A stretch of 64,000 bases of DNA from JACVRW01 sp963751835. GTDB lineage: Bacteria; Actinomycetota; Thermoleophilia; Solirubrobacterales; Thermoleophilaceae. The stretch lies in assembly GCA_963751835.1 (NCBI GenBank), contig CAVVWD010000011.1, forward strand, positions 124,001 through 188,000. Direction: 5' to 3'. This document shows, piece by piece, positions 33,426 to 42,593 of the stretch; position 1 is the first letter of the stretch; the number at the start of each line of letters is the position of its first letter. Below the pieces are notes generated by a model. It was not told the origin of the DNA, did not search any database, and saw only the letters and a list, made by a program, of their open reading frames with translations. The position numbers were made by a program, and so were the translations under genes.

Positions 33426-35640
33426 CTACTTGGCCACCCCGGCCATCGGCGTGACGTCCGGAGTGTTCAGCAGCCGGCTGTCGTAGTCCTCGTTGCTGAC
33501 GTTGCCCCACAGCCGCCGCTCGCGGATGAACGGCAGCGGCATCGCGGGGTTCGGGCTGTCGATCTCGCGGGCCAGGCGGTGGCCGTCGAAGATCGCGTCC
33601 GGGATCATGCGCGGCGCCGAGGCGTCGCCGATCATGTAGACCGCCTCCACGCCCTCCCGCTCGAGCGCCTCCTTGTCGGCGCGCAGCTCGTGGTAGAGCT
33701 CGTCGTTCGACACGCGCTGCGTGCAGAGCACGACCGTGTCGACCTCGAACTGCTCCTTGTGCGCCGGGTTCCACACGTTGTACGCGTGGCAGGCGCCCGG
33801 CTCGATCTTCTCGAGCATCGTGTACGTGTGGATCTTCACGCCCAGCCGGTGCAGGTCGCGGTGCAGCATCGGCGCCTCGAGCGTGAACTCCATGTAGTTC
33901 GCCACGTCCCCCATCTGCGTGACGAGCGTGACGTCCTTGCCCTCGCCGGCGAGCTTCTGGGCGATCGAGACGCCCATGTAGTAGCCCTCGTTCTCGAGCA
34001 CGAGCACGCGGTTGCCGATCTCCTTGCCGCTCGTGACGACCTCGTCCGGCGTCAGCTGCCAGTCGAGTGATGCGTCGGCACCCTCGATCGCGTCGTGCGT
34101 GGCCGGGTTGAGACCGTTCGTCGCGAAGTGGCAGCCGGTCGCGATGATCACGATCTCGGCGCCGTACTCGAGCACGTCCTGCGTCGACAGCCGCGAGTTC
34201 AGGTGCACGTCGACGTTCTTCAGCTTGTCGAGCTGGATCTGCCGGTAGTTGACGATCCGCTTCCACTCGCCGAGCCCGCGGGCCGTGCCGCGCGCGAGGT
34301 TCTCCTTGCCGTCCGAGTGGCCGAGCTGGGAGATCCAGTTGACGCAGCCGCCGATCTCCTTGTCGGCCTCCACGAGATGGACGGCGGACATGTCGCGCTT
34401 GCCGAGCACCATCGCGCACTCCATGCCGGCCGGCCCGGCGCCCACCACGAGCACGCCCTTGTCCGCGTTGGAGGCGGGGTGGAACTTCTCCGGGTGCCAG
34501 CCGCGCCGGTACTCCTCTCCGGCGGTGGCGTTCTGGGTGCAGATCATCGGCGGGCCGCCGATCTCCCAGCGCGAGATGCACTGGTTGCAGCCGATGCACT
34601 CGCGGATGTCCTCGGGATGGCCCTCCTCGATCTTCTTGGGGAGGAACGGGTCCGAGATCGACGGGCCGGGCGGCGCCGATGATGTCGAACTGCCCGGAGT
34701 TGATGATCGCGACCATCGTGTCCGGGTTCGTGATCCGCCCCACGCCCACGACCGGCTTGTTGGTGTGGTCGCCGGCCTTGACCTGCCCCGTGTAGGGCTT
34801 CTCGTGGTTCTCCTCGAAGAAGCGCGACGGGCCGGCGTTCTGGCCCCACTCGGCGATGTCGCCGACGGTCAGGTCCCAGAGGTCGACCAGGTCGTCGACG
34901 TACTCGACGAAGCGCACGCCGTCCTCGCCGATCTCGATCGAGCTGGGGCCGTAGAGCGTGTCGACGGCGAAGCGCGACGCGATCGCGCAGTCGTCGCCCA
35001 CGGCCTCGCGGACCTGCTCGAGGCACTCCTTCCAGAAGCGGGCGCGGTTCTCGAAGCTGCCGCCGTACTCATCGGTGCGCTTGTTGTAGAAGGGGGAGAG
35101 GAACTGCAGCGGCAGGTACGAGTGGGCGCCGTAGACGTAGACGATGTCGAAGCCGGCCTCACGGGCGCGCACGGCGGCGTCGACGTACATCTTCTGGACG
35201 AGCTTGATGTCGTCCTTGTCCATGTAGCGCGGGTGCGTGTTGACCTCGAAGTCCGAGGGGATCTGCGACGGGCCGCGCGGGTTGTGGCGTGACTCCATGC
35301 AGGGCGCGTGCGGGCCGCCGTACCAGAGCTCGATCCCGGCGAGCGCGTCGAACTCGTGCAGGCGGTCGCACATCACGGCCAGGTTGCGCACGTCGTCGTC
35401 GTCCCAGATGCGCGCGGAGACACGGTGGGTGTCGTCCGACTCGGGATGGATCGAGCAGTACTCGGTGCAGAGGGCGCCCCAGCCGCCCTCGGCCTTCATC
35501 CCGCGGTGATACGCCTGGAAGCCCGGTTTCTCCGAGCCGGCGCCGATGCAGTGGGGCACCTGGTAGAAGCGATTCTTCAGCGTCTTGGGCCCGAGCTGGA
35601 TCGGCTCGAAGAGGATGTCGTACTTCGAGTCGCGCGCCAT
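33426..35640 (-). CDS. tmd: Trimethylamine dehydrogenase (frameshifted in this sequence)
   Basis: About 737 residues when one extra base in the GGG run at 34663-34665 is removed. It oxidises trimethylamine to dimethylamine plus formaldehyde using 6-S-cysteinyl FMN, a 4Fe-4S cluster and ETF. The FMN-linking cysteine is Cys31 (YQVPHCIGAG), and the substrate-pocket tyrosine of Tmd is kept as Tyr61 (TEYCS), where dimethylamine dehydrogenase has Gln. The cluster motif CIGCNQCISRW and a distal Cys (PMICTQN) follow, then an NAD(P)-reductase-like C-terminal half (VLVVGAGPAGME). N- and C-terminal halves lie in different frames but match Tmd end to end. Strong GGAGGAG ribosome-binding site; a C1-type operator sits 28 bp upstream. 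Confidence 0.88.
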
Positions 35641-35667
35641 ACCGTTCTCCTCCCCGGAGACGTCTTC

Positions 35668-35681
35668 GGACAAATATGTAC
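35668..35681. promoter_or_regulatory. C1-regulon 14-bp site upstream of tmd
   Basis: GGACAAATATGTAC fits RNACAAATTNGTMC at 13 of 14 positions and lies 28 bp upstream of the tmd ATG, in the 82-bp gap after the stress-protein-like gene. Confidence 0.6.
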
Positions 35682-35722
35682 AACCGAGCGGTTTCTATCG
35701 CATTCCGCGCCGCGTGTCCACG

Positions 35723-36209
35723 CTACCCGTCCGGCGCGATCCAGACCAGGCAATCGGCCTCGCGACGGACCCGCCGCGCCGCCATGCGGAAGCGCAGACG
35801 CCCGGTCAAACTTCAGGTCCGGCCCGAAGACGAGCAGCCCGGCGTCCCGCTCGCGCAGCACCTCGAGCAGCGCTCGCACGGGGCGCCGCGTCCGGACCCG
35901 GAGAAGCTCGGTCCTCACGCCCAGCTCGGCCGCCCGGGCCGCAGTGGCCCGCACGGCCCCGAGGTCCTCCTCGTGCGGCAGGGTCGTGCCCTCGGGACCG
36001 AGCAGCACCAGCGTGGTCACGTAGAAAGGCAGCGGGATCAGGTTCACGAGCACGAGCGGCACCCCCGCCTCGAGCGCGCTGTCGATAGCCATTCGTTCGG
36101 CGCTCGGGTCGACGCGAACCGCGAGCGTGGCGAGCACCACCGGTCTCGCTTTGGTGGGCTCTGCGCCGAGACGCAGAGAGCCCTCGGAACGGTCGCGTAG
36201 CCGCTGCAT
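35723..36209 (-). CDS. Universal-stress-protein-like protein (frameshifted)
   Basis: Reads as a UspA-fold protein: RPVVLATLAVRVDPSAERMA, GVPLVLVNLIPLP, and LLEVLRERDAGLLVFGPDL near the nucleotide-binding end. After GPDLK the correct continuation, LTGRLRFRMAARRVRREADC and then LVWIAPDG, lies one frame over. Removing one T from the run at 35808-35810 gives a natural stop at 35723. It lies upstream of tmd on the same strand and divergent from the permease. Function unknown; the frameshift looks like an error. Confidence 0.6.
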
Positions 36210-36283
36210 CTACCGCAGCTGAATCGTACGCTCGCTTGTTGACCGCGTCCGGGCTCCGTGGTAGAAGAGCCCTGGAACCCGCT

Positions 36284-36297
36284 GTACCAATTGGTAC
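36284..36297. promoter_or_regulatory. C1-regulon 14-bp perfect palindrome upstream of the APC permease
   Basis: GTACCAATTGGTAC is a perfect palindrome and fits RNACAAATTNGTMC with one change. It lies 38 bp upstream of the permease ATG and 74 bp from the divergent stress-protein-like start. Confidence 0.62.
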
Positions 36298-36335
36298 GAG
36301 TCCGGCCGGAAGCCACGAGGAGAGGGAGGGCGGCA

Positions 36336-37838
36336 ATGGCGTCAGCCGAAGTCGAGGAGAGGCAACTCCTAAAGGCGATGACGTGGTGGGACGGCTTCGT
36401 CATCGCTCTCGCCAATCCAGGCTTCCTGATCGCCGCGCTGGGCGCCTCGATCGGCGCTCTCGGCACGACGGGCGCAGTTGTCCTGTGGTCGATCTCGATC
36501 ACTCTGGGAGCGCTGCAGAACAACATCCACGCCGAGCTGGCAGCGATGTTCCCGAGCAAGTCCGGCGGCATCGCGCTGTACGCCCACGAGGCCTGGCGCA
36601 AATACCTGACGATCATCGGGCCACTCGCCACGTTCGGCTACTGGATCGGGTGGTCGGTCGTGCTCTCGATCAACGGGCTCGTTGCGGGCACGCTGATCCA
36701 GGCTGAGTGGTTCTCCGACAGCACCTGGGCCGAGAACTGGGAGACCTTCGACCTGTCGCTGCCGATCGCGATCGGCATCGGCCTCATCATCTTGGTCTGG
36801 GCCTTCAACGTTTTCGGCGTCCGTCCCGCCGTCTGGTTCGGCTACCTCACCGGCGGCCTGCTGCTCATCCCGGCCTTCGTTCTGATGTTCCTGCCCTACC
36901 TCACAGGCGAGTGGTCGAGCTCCAACATGAACTGGGACATCGGCGCCAATGGCGGCTTGGCGCTCGCGCTCACCTGGCTCTACTTCATGTGCTGGTCGTC
37001 GTACGGCATCGAGGTGGTGGCCACCTTCGCACCCGAGTATCACGACACGGAAGCTGACACGGCTAGGGGGCTGCGCGCAGCGGCGCTCTTCTCAGGCGTG
37101 GTCTATGTCCTGCTGCCGCTCGGGGTCGGCGGCACGCTCGGCACGGCGGCGATCGCCGAGGATGCCACGTTCATCGCGTTCTACACCCAAGCGTTCGACG
37201 CGCTCGTGGGCTCCGCGCTTGGCAACGTGATGATCGCCTGCCTGGTCGCCGGGCTGATTCTGTCGATGAACACCGCGACGATGGACGGCTCGAGGGCCCT
37301 GTACGGGATCTCGAGGGACGGAATGACTATCAAGGAGCTCGGCGTGCTCAACCGGTTCCACGTTCCGGGCCGAGCCATGACGGTGGACGCGATCCTGAAC
37401 ATCTTCCTCATCAGCGCCTTCGCCGGCGTGATCGAGATCCTCGCGGTGAGCAACGTGGGCTACGTGTTCGCGACCTGTGCCGCTCTGAGCGGCTTCGTCC
37501 TGCTCCGGCGGGACCGCCCCGACTGGCCCCGGCCGGTCAGGCTCGCCAACTACTGGGTACCGCTCGCGGGCGTCTTGTTCCTGATCAACCTGACGTTCCT
37601 GATCGCCGGCGGCTTCCTCTACTCGGGCGGCTTCCTCGGGATCGACGGCTTCGGCTACGGCTGGGACAAGACGCGCACCGGGCTGCTCGTGATGCTGGCT
37701 GCACTGATCCTGTACGTGTGGCGCCACGTCGTGCAGGACAAGATCCCGATCAAGCTGCGCGAGGAGGTCCCGCGCACTCCGGAGGAGGAGCGCGTCCACG
37801 CCGAGCTCAAGACGGCGCCGACTGCCGCGTCTGTCTGA
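36336..37838 (+). CDS. APC-superfamily permease, candidate methylated-amine importer
   Basis: This 500-residue amino acid-polyamine-organocation family transporter has about 12 membrane helices. The first-helix region WWDGFVIALANPGFLIAALG matches the unwound substrate-binding helix of the family. The start MASAEVEERQ is preceded by a GAGAGGGAGGG ribosome-binding site; an upstream in-frame ATG at 36258 would place the palindrome inside the gene and is less likely. Its C1-type operator and position beside tmd suggest uptake of trimethylamine or a related substrate, but the substrate cannot be read from sequence. Confidence 0.8.
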   Translation: MASAEVEERQLLKAMTWWDGFVIALANPGFLIAALGASIGALGTTGAVVLWSISITLGALQNNIHAELAAMFPSKSGGIALYAHEAWRKYLTIIGPLATFGYWIGWSVVLSINGLVAGTLIQAEWFSDSTWAENWETFDLSLPIAIGIGLIILVWAFNVFGVRPAVWFGYLTGGLLLIPAFVLMFLPYLTGEWSSSNMNWDIGANGGLALALTWLYFMCWSSYGIEVVATFAPEYHDTEADTARGLRAAALFSGVVYVLLPLGVGGTLGTAAIAEDATFIAFYTQAFDALVGSALGNVMIACLVAGLILSMNTATMDGSRALYGISRDGMTIKELGVLNRFHVPGRAMTVDAILNIFLISAFAGVIEILAVSNVGYVFATCAALSGFVLLRRDRPDWPRPVRLANYWVPLAGVLFLINLTFLIAGGFLYSGGFLGIDGFGYGWDKTRTGLLVMLAALILYVWRHVVQDKIPIKLREEVPRTPEEERVHAELKTAPTAASV

Positions 37839-38288
37839 CTACTCCGCCCGTAACTCCCAGCGCGGCAGGGCTTTGACCGCTTGCCGGTAGCGCCTGCGGT
37901 GGAGCGGCCGCAGGAACACGAACCAGGCCGAGAGGGCGACCGGGAGCAAGAGGAGGACGCTGAACACGTTGCCGGTCAGGATGAAGAAGAGGGCCACCGT
38001 CGCGACGACGATTCCGAACCCGATCGGGAGCAGGCGGTAGCGCAGGCTGAGGCGGCGGATCTCCTCGTACTGCTCACGTGGGATCCGCGTCGTGTCATAG
38101 GAGCGGCCGCAGCTCTCGCAACGCCAGTGCTCGCCATAGGCAAGCTCGCGCCGCTCGCCACACTCGCATGTGACGGTGATCGGTGGCCCCTTGAGGACCG
38201 CTCCCGGCCCCTCCCAGTCGCGCCGGCGTCGTCGCCGTCGCGGCTCTGCCACGCCCATCTCCGCTCTCCGCCGCTCACGCCGCCCCAT
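37839..38288 (-). CDS. Zinc-ribbon two-span membrane protein
   Basis: This 149-residue protein has a basic N-terminus (run of eight Arg), a CECGERRELAYGEHWRCESCG zinc ribbon (four Cys) and two hydrophobic helices (LLPIGFGIVVATVALFFIL and VFSVLLLLPVALSAWFVFL) close to the C-terminus. No known function. Its stop codon abuts the convergent permease gene with no gap. Confidence 0.6.
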   Translation of the reverse strand: MGRRERRRAEMGVAEPRRRRRRRDWEGPGAVLKGPPITVTCECGERRELAYGEHWRCESCGRSYDTTRIPREQYEEIRRLSLRYRLLPIGFGIVVATVALFFILTGNVFSVLLLLPVALSAWFVFLRPLHRRRYRQAVKALPRWELRAE

Positions 38289-38360
38289 ATCCGGCGATCC
38301 TAGTGGGCCGGGGCGCAAGGGTGTGCAGGGGTTTGAAGCCGGCGGACGTCGGGCAAACAG

Positions 38361-38387
38361 ATAGTTGACTGACTCACACAATAGTTG
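38361..38387. repeat. Direct repeat ATAGTTG upstream of the DUF3224-marR pair
   Basis: ATAGTTG occurs at 38361-38367 and again at 38381-38387, 20 bp apart (two helical turns), just before the DUF3224 ATG. It could be an autoregulatory site for the MarR protein of the same operon. Not clearly palindromic. Confidence 0.35.
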
Positions 38388-38398
38388 GGAGCACCACG

Positions 38399-38800
38399 AT
38401 GGCAGAACGCCTGACAGGCATCTTCAAGATCGAGGGCTGGGACGAGTCGGCCTACTCCGAGGAGGAGGATGGACGCAAGCTCACCCAGGCCAGCGTCAAG
38501 CAGAGCTTCTCCGGCGACATCGAGGGAGAGGGCAGCGTCGAGTGGCTCATGTGCTACCGGCCCGACCAGACCGCGGAGTTCGTCGGGCTTCAGCGCATAG
38601 ACGGCCGCCTGGGCGGCCGCTCGGGGAGCTTCGTCCTGCTCCAGACCGACGGGAGCTTCGACGGCACCGAGGCGAAGGGGCAGCTCTCGGTCGTGCCCGG
38701 CTCGGGCACGGGTGAGCTCAGCGGGCTGCGCGGCCAGGGGCAGTTCAGCGCCCCGCGCGCCTCCGAGGCGTCGATGACCCTCGACTGCGACTTCGAGTGA
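38399..38800 (+). CDS. DUF3224-family protein
   Basis: This 133-residue small beta-barrel-like protein has the DUF3224 pattern: GIFKIEGWDESAY, a KQSFSGDIEGEG strand pair, GRSGSFVLLQTDGSF and the C-terminal GQGQFSAP. The family is common in actinobacteria, often next to a MarR or TetR regulator, and is thought to bind a small hydrophobic ligand. Its stop overlaps the marR start (GTGA). Confidence 0.78.
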   Translation: MAERLTGIFKIEGWDESAYSEEEDGRKLTQASVKQSFSGDIEGEGSVEWLMCYRPDQTAEFVGLQRIDGRLGGRSGSFVLLQTDGSFDGTEAKGQLSVVPGSGTGELSGLRGQGQFSAPRASEASMTLDCDFE

Positions 38801-39381
38801 GCCAAGGCCGGCAGCGGCTCGACCGGGTGGGCAACCTCCTCGGAGCGCTGTCGCTGTCGGTGGCCGACCGCACCTCGGACGCCGTCGGCGACGCCGCGGG
38901 GCAGTCCGAGACGGCGGCGATCGCGCTGTCGGCCCTGCATCAGTTCCTCGACCGCCCCTCCGTCGGCCTGCTCCGGCAGGTCCTCGGGCTGACCCCTTCG
39001 GGCACCGTGCGGCTGCTCGACCGGCTGCAGGACGCCGGCTACGTCACGCGCCGCCCCGGACGCGACGGCCGCTCCGTCTCGGTCCACCTCACCGCCGCGG
39101 GGCGGCGGGCCGCGGAGCGGGTCGCGGGCGCGCGGGCGGAGGTGCTCGATGAGGCGCTCTCGCCGCTCAGCCCGGCCGAGCGCGAGGCGTTCGAGGACGC
39201 GCTCTCGAGGGTCCTTCCCGGCCTCATCCGCGGACCGGGCGCCACCCGCTGGATGTGCCGTCTGTGCGACATGACGGCCTGCGGGCGGGATGAGGGGAAC
39301 TGCCCGGTGGCGCGGGCCGCGCGTGAGCGCTACGGGTCCGGCGCGGCTTCCGGTTCGAACGACAGCAGTGATGGGGGCTGA
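38797..39381 (+). CDS. MarR-family regulator with C-terminal cysteine cluster
   Basis: This 194-residue winged-helix protein has the recognition region LLRQVLGLTPSGTVRLLDRL and the wing RRPGRDGRSVSVHLT. After the MarR fold comes a tail with MCRLCDMTACGRDEGNCP, four or five cysteines that could bind a metal or Fe-S cluster or sense oxidation. Starts with GTG overlapping the DUF3224 gene. Probably regulates its own operon; no link to the C1 sites is visible. Confidence 0.8.
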   Translation: MSQGRQRLDRVGNLLGALSLSVADRTSDAVGDAAGQSETAAIALSALHQFLDRPSVGLLRQVLGLTPSGTVRLLDRLQDAGYVTRRPGRDGRSVSVHLTAAGRRAAERVAGARAEVLDEALSPLSPAEREAFEDALSRVLPGLIRGPGATRWMCRLCDMTACGRDEGNCPVARAARERYGSGAASGSNDSSDGG

Positions 39382-39404
39382 AATTCCGCCGCCCGGGCGG
39401 TCCT

Positions 39405-39441
39405 ATCTACGTTTCCGTTAATAGTTAACGGCAACGTAGAT
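39405..39441. terminator. 37-bp inverted repeat, bidirectional terminator candidate
   Basis: Two 17-base arms (39405-39421 and 39425-39441) pair with a single mismatch around the loop TAG. The tips read CCGTTAA and TTAACGG. It lies exactly between two convergent genes (marR ends 39381, the FAD oxidoreductase ends 39471), as expected of a shared terminator. No clear U-run follows on either side. Confidence 0.7.
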
Positions 39442-39470
39442 CGCGTTGCGTCGACCGGGCGCGGCTCCGG

Positions 39471-40730
39471 CTAGCTCCAGGGATACGGGCTGTTCGAGAC
39501 CGGGTGCAGGTCCCCGGTGGCGAAGCGCTCGTAGCGGAAGGGGTGCAGGAGCGAGGAGTGCTCGCCGCCGAGCACGCGGGCGATCTCCCTGCCCACGGCG
39601 ATCATCTTGTAGCCGTGGTTCGAGTCCGCCGCCACGAACACGTTGGGGCGCATGTAGTCGAACACCGGGAAGTTGTCCGCGGTGAAGGCCCCCACGCCCC
39701 CCGAGCGGACCTGGCGGTACTTCGGGCGTGAGCCCTCGAAGCGCTCCATGCAGTGCGAGAGCGCCGCGCACCAGAGATCGGGGAAGCCTTCCTCCACGGT
39801 GCCGGTCGGATAGGGATCGACCTCGAACTCGTGGCCCATCGGAAGCGGAGACGCGCCGCCCTGGACCGAGTGCTTGTCCTGCTTGAAGTAGATCCCCCAC
39901 TGCTCGTCCGTCACGAGCGTGCCCGAATCGTCGTGGAGCGGGACGGTCGAGTCGACGTGCAGGACCGGCGGCAGTGAGCCATCGGCCGTGATGAACACGC
40001 TCGGTTCGACGTCGATCTCGCCCTCTTGGAGGTACCAGTAGGTCCACATCTCCCGTTCCGAGCCCGCGACCTCGAGCCGCCGCGGCAGTCCGAGCTGCTC
40101 CCACAGCCCGGCGATCCACGGGCCGACCGCCACCACCACCTGGTCCGGTGCGATCGGGCCCGAGCTCGTGTCGACGCGCGTGACGGCGCCCGAGCCGTCG
40201 AGCTCGAAGCCGGTGACCTCCACGCCCTCCTCGATCGAGGCCCCCGCGGCGCGGGCCTTGGAGGCGAGCCCGAGCATCGAGTCGCGGTTGAAGGCAAAGC
40301 CGCCCTGGTGCTCGTGCAGGCAGACGCTGAGGCCGGGGGCGCGCCAGTCGGGGAAGAGCGCGCGCATGTGGGCCGCCACCTCCGCCTCGCCCATGATCAG
40401 CTCGGAGTCGTAGCCGATCCGCTGCTGGCGCTCGAACACCGTCGTCAGGTCGTCTTCCTGGGCGCCGTCGCCGAGCGCGATGTAGCCGGAGCCGTGGTAG
40501 GCGAGCGTCTCGGGGTCGGACTCCCAGATCTCCACGCAGGCCGCCATCAGCTCCTGCATCGCGGGCTGGAAATAGTTGTTGCGGATCACGCCGCACGCGA
40601 TCCCGGACGCGCCCGCCGCCACGGAGGTCTTGTCGACGACGAGCACCTCCTCGCCCTGCTCCGCAAGGTGCCACGCGCTCGAGAGCCCGTGGACTCCGGC
40701 CCCTATGACCAGGTAGGGAACCGAGCGCAT
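39471..40730 (-). CDS. DAO-family FAD-dependent oxidoreductase (sarcosine/dimethylglycine-type)
   Basis: This 419-residue D-amino-acid-oxidase/GlpO-fold flavoprotein has GAGVHGLSSAWHLAEQG as the FAD-binding start, GIACGVIRNNYFQP in the active-site region and ADSNHGYKMIAVGREIA at the C-terminal FAD contact. Homologues oxidise N-methylated amino acids. It is the last gene of the gmaS-mgsABC run, one base after an unknown small protein, so it may act on an N-methyl intermediate or supply a dimethylamine-related step that is otherwise missing. Substrate unknown. Confidence 0.75.
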   Translation of the reverse strand: MRSVPYLVIGAGVHGLSSAWHLAEQGEEVLVVDKTSVAAGASGIACGVIRNNYFQPAMQELMAACVEIWESDPETLAYHGSGYIALGDGAQEDDLTTVFERQQRIGYDSELIMGEAEVAAHMRALFPDWRAPGLSVCLHEHQGGFAFNRDSMLGLASKARAAGASIEEGVEVTGFELDGSGAVTRVDTSSGPIAPDQVVVAVGPWIAGLWEQLGLPRRLEVAGSEREMWTYWYLQEGEIDVEPSVFITADGSLPPVLHVDSTVPLHDDSGTLVTDEQWGIYFKQDKHSVQGGASPLPMGHEFEVDPYPTGTVEEGFPDLWCAALSHCMERFEGSRPKYRQVRSGGVGAFTADNFPVFDYMRPNVFVAADSNHGYKMIAVGREIARVLGGEHSSLLHPFRYERFATGDLHPVSNSPYPWS

Positions 40731-40731
40731 G

Positions 40732-41157
40732 TCAGTGGAGCGGCGGCTCCCAGCCCTCGAGCACGGGCGGGCGCCAATCCTCCCCGACCTTCCTCGAGTC
40801 CTCGACCCAGGGCCCGAGCTCGGGCTGAGGGAACTTGCAGTGGGTCTCCTTCAGGCGGACGCCGTAAGAGTTGCCGGCCTGCAGGTGAGCGATCAGAACC
40901 TTGCGCGCGATCTCGTTCTCCCGCCCCTCGGGGATCGGGAAGTAGATCTTGAGGAAGGAGTTCGAGTAGCGGTCGAACACCGCCGGGGTGCCCTCCTCCT
41001 CGAGCAGCTCGATGTCCTCGAGCCAGTTGATGTCCTCGCCGGGGGTGACCGCGATCAGGTCGATGTCCTCCACGGTCGAGATGTCCTCCTGATAGGGGAA
41101 GCGCTGTCCCGACAGGTACTCGGCATCGATCGCGATGATCTTTTGGGGCTCGCTCAC
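40732..41157 (-). CDS. Conserved-looking 141-residue acidic protein of the mgs cluster
   Basis: It starts at a GTG overlapping the mgsC-like stop (GTGA) and ends one base before the FAD oxidoreductase, so it is tightly translated with both. It is acidic in the first half (EDISTVEDIDLIAVTPGEDI, then LEDIELLEEEG), then has FLKIYFPIPEGRENEIARKV and a Trp/Pro-rich C-terminus. No signal peptide, membrane helix or known motif. I do not recognise the family. Its position suggests a subunit or partner of the neighbouring oxidoreductase or of the synthase. Confidence 0.7.
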   Translation of the reverse strand: MSEPQKIIAIDAEYLSGQRFPYQEDISTVEDIDLIAVTPGEDINWLEDIELLEEEGTPAVFDRYSNSFLKIYFPIPEGRENEIARKVLIAHLQAGNSYGVRLKETHCKFPQPELGPWVEDSRKVGEDWRPPVLEGWEPPLH

Positions 41158-42593
41158 CGCTCCACCGCCTCGCGCGAGGGCAGCTCGTCCACGGGGTTCT
41201 CGAGATAGCGGTCGAGCATCGTCTTGATCTCCTCGAGCGCCCTGCTCTCGGACACGCCGGGGATGTAGTCCGTGCCCGCGAGCGGCACGCGCGCCATCGC
41301 CGCGGCCTCGGTGGTGAGCGCGGCGAGGTCCTCCGGCTCGAGGCTGTGGATGTTCGTCTTTCCGCACGCGCGGGCGAGCATCTGCACCTCGAGCGTGAGC
41401 GTGTGCAGGAAGTTGTATACGCGGTGCGCCGCCTCCTCCACGTGCAGGCGCTTGCGCAGCTCGGGGTCCTGGGTCGTGATCCCGACGGGGCAGCGGCCCG
41501 TGTGGCAGTGGTAGCACTGGCCCGCCGGCACGCCGACCGTCCCCTCGTAGTCGGTGACCCCCGGAATCTCCTTGTTGCAGTTGAGCGCCATCAGCGCGGA
41601 GGTGCCGATCGCGACCGCGGTGGCGCCCAGCGCCAGGCACTTGGCCACATCGCCGCCGTTGCGGATCCCGCCGGCCACCACGAGGTCGATCTCGTCGGCG
41701 AGCCCGACGTCCTCGAGTGCGCGGCGTGCCTCCGGGATCGCCGCCATCAGCGGTATGCCGGTCTCCTCGGTGGCGAGATGGGGGCCCGCGCCGGTGCTGC
41801 CCTCGGCGCCGTCGAGGTAGATGATGTCCGGCCCGCACTTGGCCGCCATGCGCACGTCGTCGTACACGCGTGCGGCGCCCAGCTTGAGCTGGATGGGGAT
41901 CTCGTAGTTGGTGGCCTCGCGCGTCTCCTGGACCTTGAGCGACAGGTCGTCGGGGCCGAGCCAGTCGGGGTGGCGGGCCGGCGAGCGCTGGTCGATGCCC
42001 GCCGGCAGCGAGCGCATCTCGGCCACCTGCTCGGTCACCTTCTGCCCCATCAGGTGGCCGCCCAGCCCGACCTTGCAGCCCTGGCCGATGAAGAACTCGA
42101 CGGCGTCGGCCAGCATCAGGTGGTGCGGATTGAACCCGTACCGGCTCTGGATGATCTGGTAGTACCACTTGGTCGACAGGTCGCGCTCGGGCGGGGTCAT
42201 CCCGCCCTCTCCCGAGCAGGTGGCGGTGCCGGCCATGGAGGCGCCCTTGGCCAGCGCCATCTTCGCCTCGAGCGAGAGCGCGCCGAAGCTCATGCCGGTG
42301 ATGTAGACGGGGATGTCGAGCTCGATCGGGTTCTTGGCGAAGCGCGCGCCCAGCACCGTCTTCGTCACGCACTTCTCGCGATAGCCCTCGATCACGAATC
42401 GGGTAAGCGTGCCCGGCAGGAACATCAGCTCGTCCCAGTGCGGGATCTTCTTGAACATCGAGAAGCCGCGCATCCGGTAGCGACCGAGCTCGGCCTTCAT
42501 GTGGATGTCGTCGATGACCTCGGGCGTGAAGATCTGGCTGTGCCCGAGGACCGTGCGGCGGGCGGGTGCGTTCTCGTCGGCCGGTGGTGCCAT
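41154..42593 (-). CDS. mgsC: N-methylglutamate synthase subunit C (FMN/Fe-S glutamate-synthase domain)
   Basis: This 479-residue protein corresponds to the FMN domain of glutamate synthase (MSFGALS, GGHLMGQKVTEQ, AGGIRNGGDVAKCLALGATAV). It keeps the 3Fe-4S cysteines Cys360, Cys363 and Cys368 in QCYHCHTGRCPVG. With MgsA and MgsB it would form N-methylglutamate synthase, which joins methylamine (carried on glutamate) to yield N-methylglutamate. The gene order gmaS-mgsA-mgsB-mgsC supports this over plain glutamate synthase. One-base overlap (TGATG) with mgsB. Confidence 0.85.
   Translation of the reverse strand: MAPPADENAPARRTVLGHSQIFTPEVIDDIHMKAELGRYRMRGFSMFKKIPHWDELMFLPGTLTRFVIEGYREKCVTKTVLGARFAKNPIELDIPVYITGMSFGALSLEAKMALAKGASMAGTATCSGEGGMTPPERDLSTKWYYQIIQSRYGFNPHHLMLADAVEFFIGQGCKVGLGGHLMGQKVTEQVAEMRSLPAGIDQRSPARHPDWLGPDDLSLKVQETREATNYEIPIQLKLGAARVYDDVRMAAKCGPDIIYLDGAEGSTGAGPHLATEETGIPLMAAIPEARRALEDVGLADEIDLVVAGGIRNGGDVAKCLALGATAVAIGTSALMALNCNKEIPGVTDYEGTVGVPAGQCYHCHTGRCPVGITTQDPELRKRLHVEEAAHRVYNFLHTLTLEVQMLARACGKTNIHSLEPEDLAALTTEAAAMARVPLAGTDYIPGVSESRALEEIKTMLDRYLENPVDELPSREAVER

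Noticed and set aside
33426..35640. Reading the tmd gene as DgcA (dimethylglycine demethylase) because it sits with etfAB and a DgcB-like protein
   Set aside because: The N-terminal half matches trimethylamine dehydrogenase almost residue by residue, including the FMN-linking Cys and the pocket Tyr.
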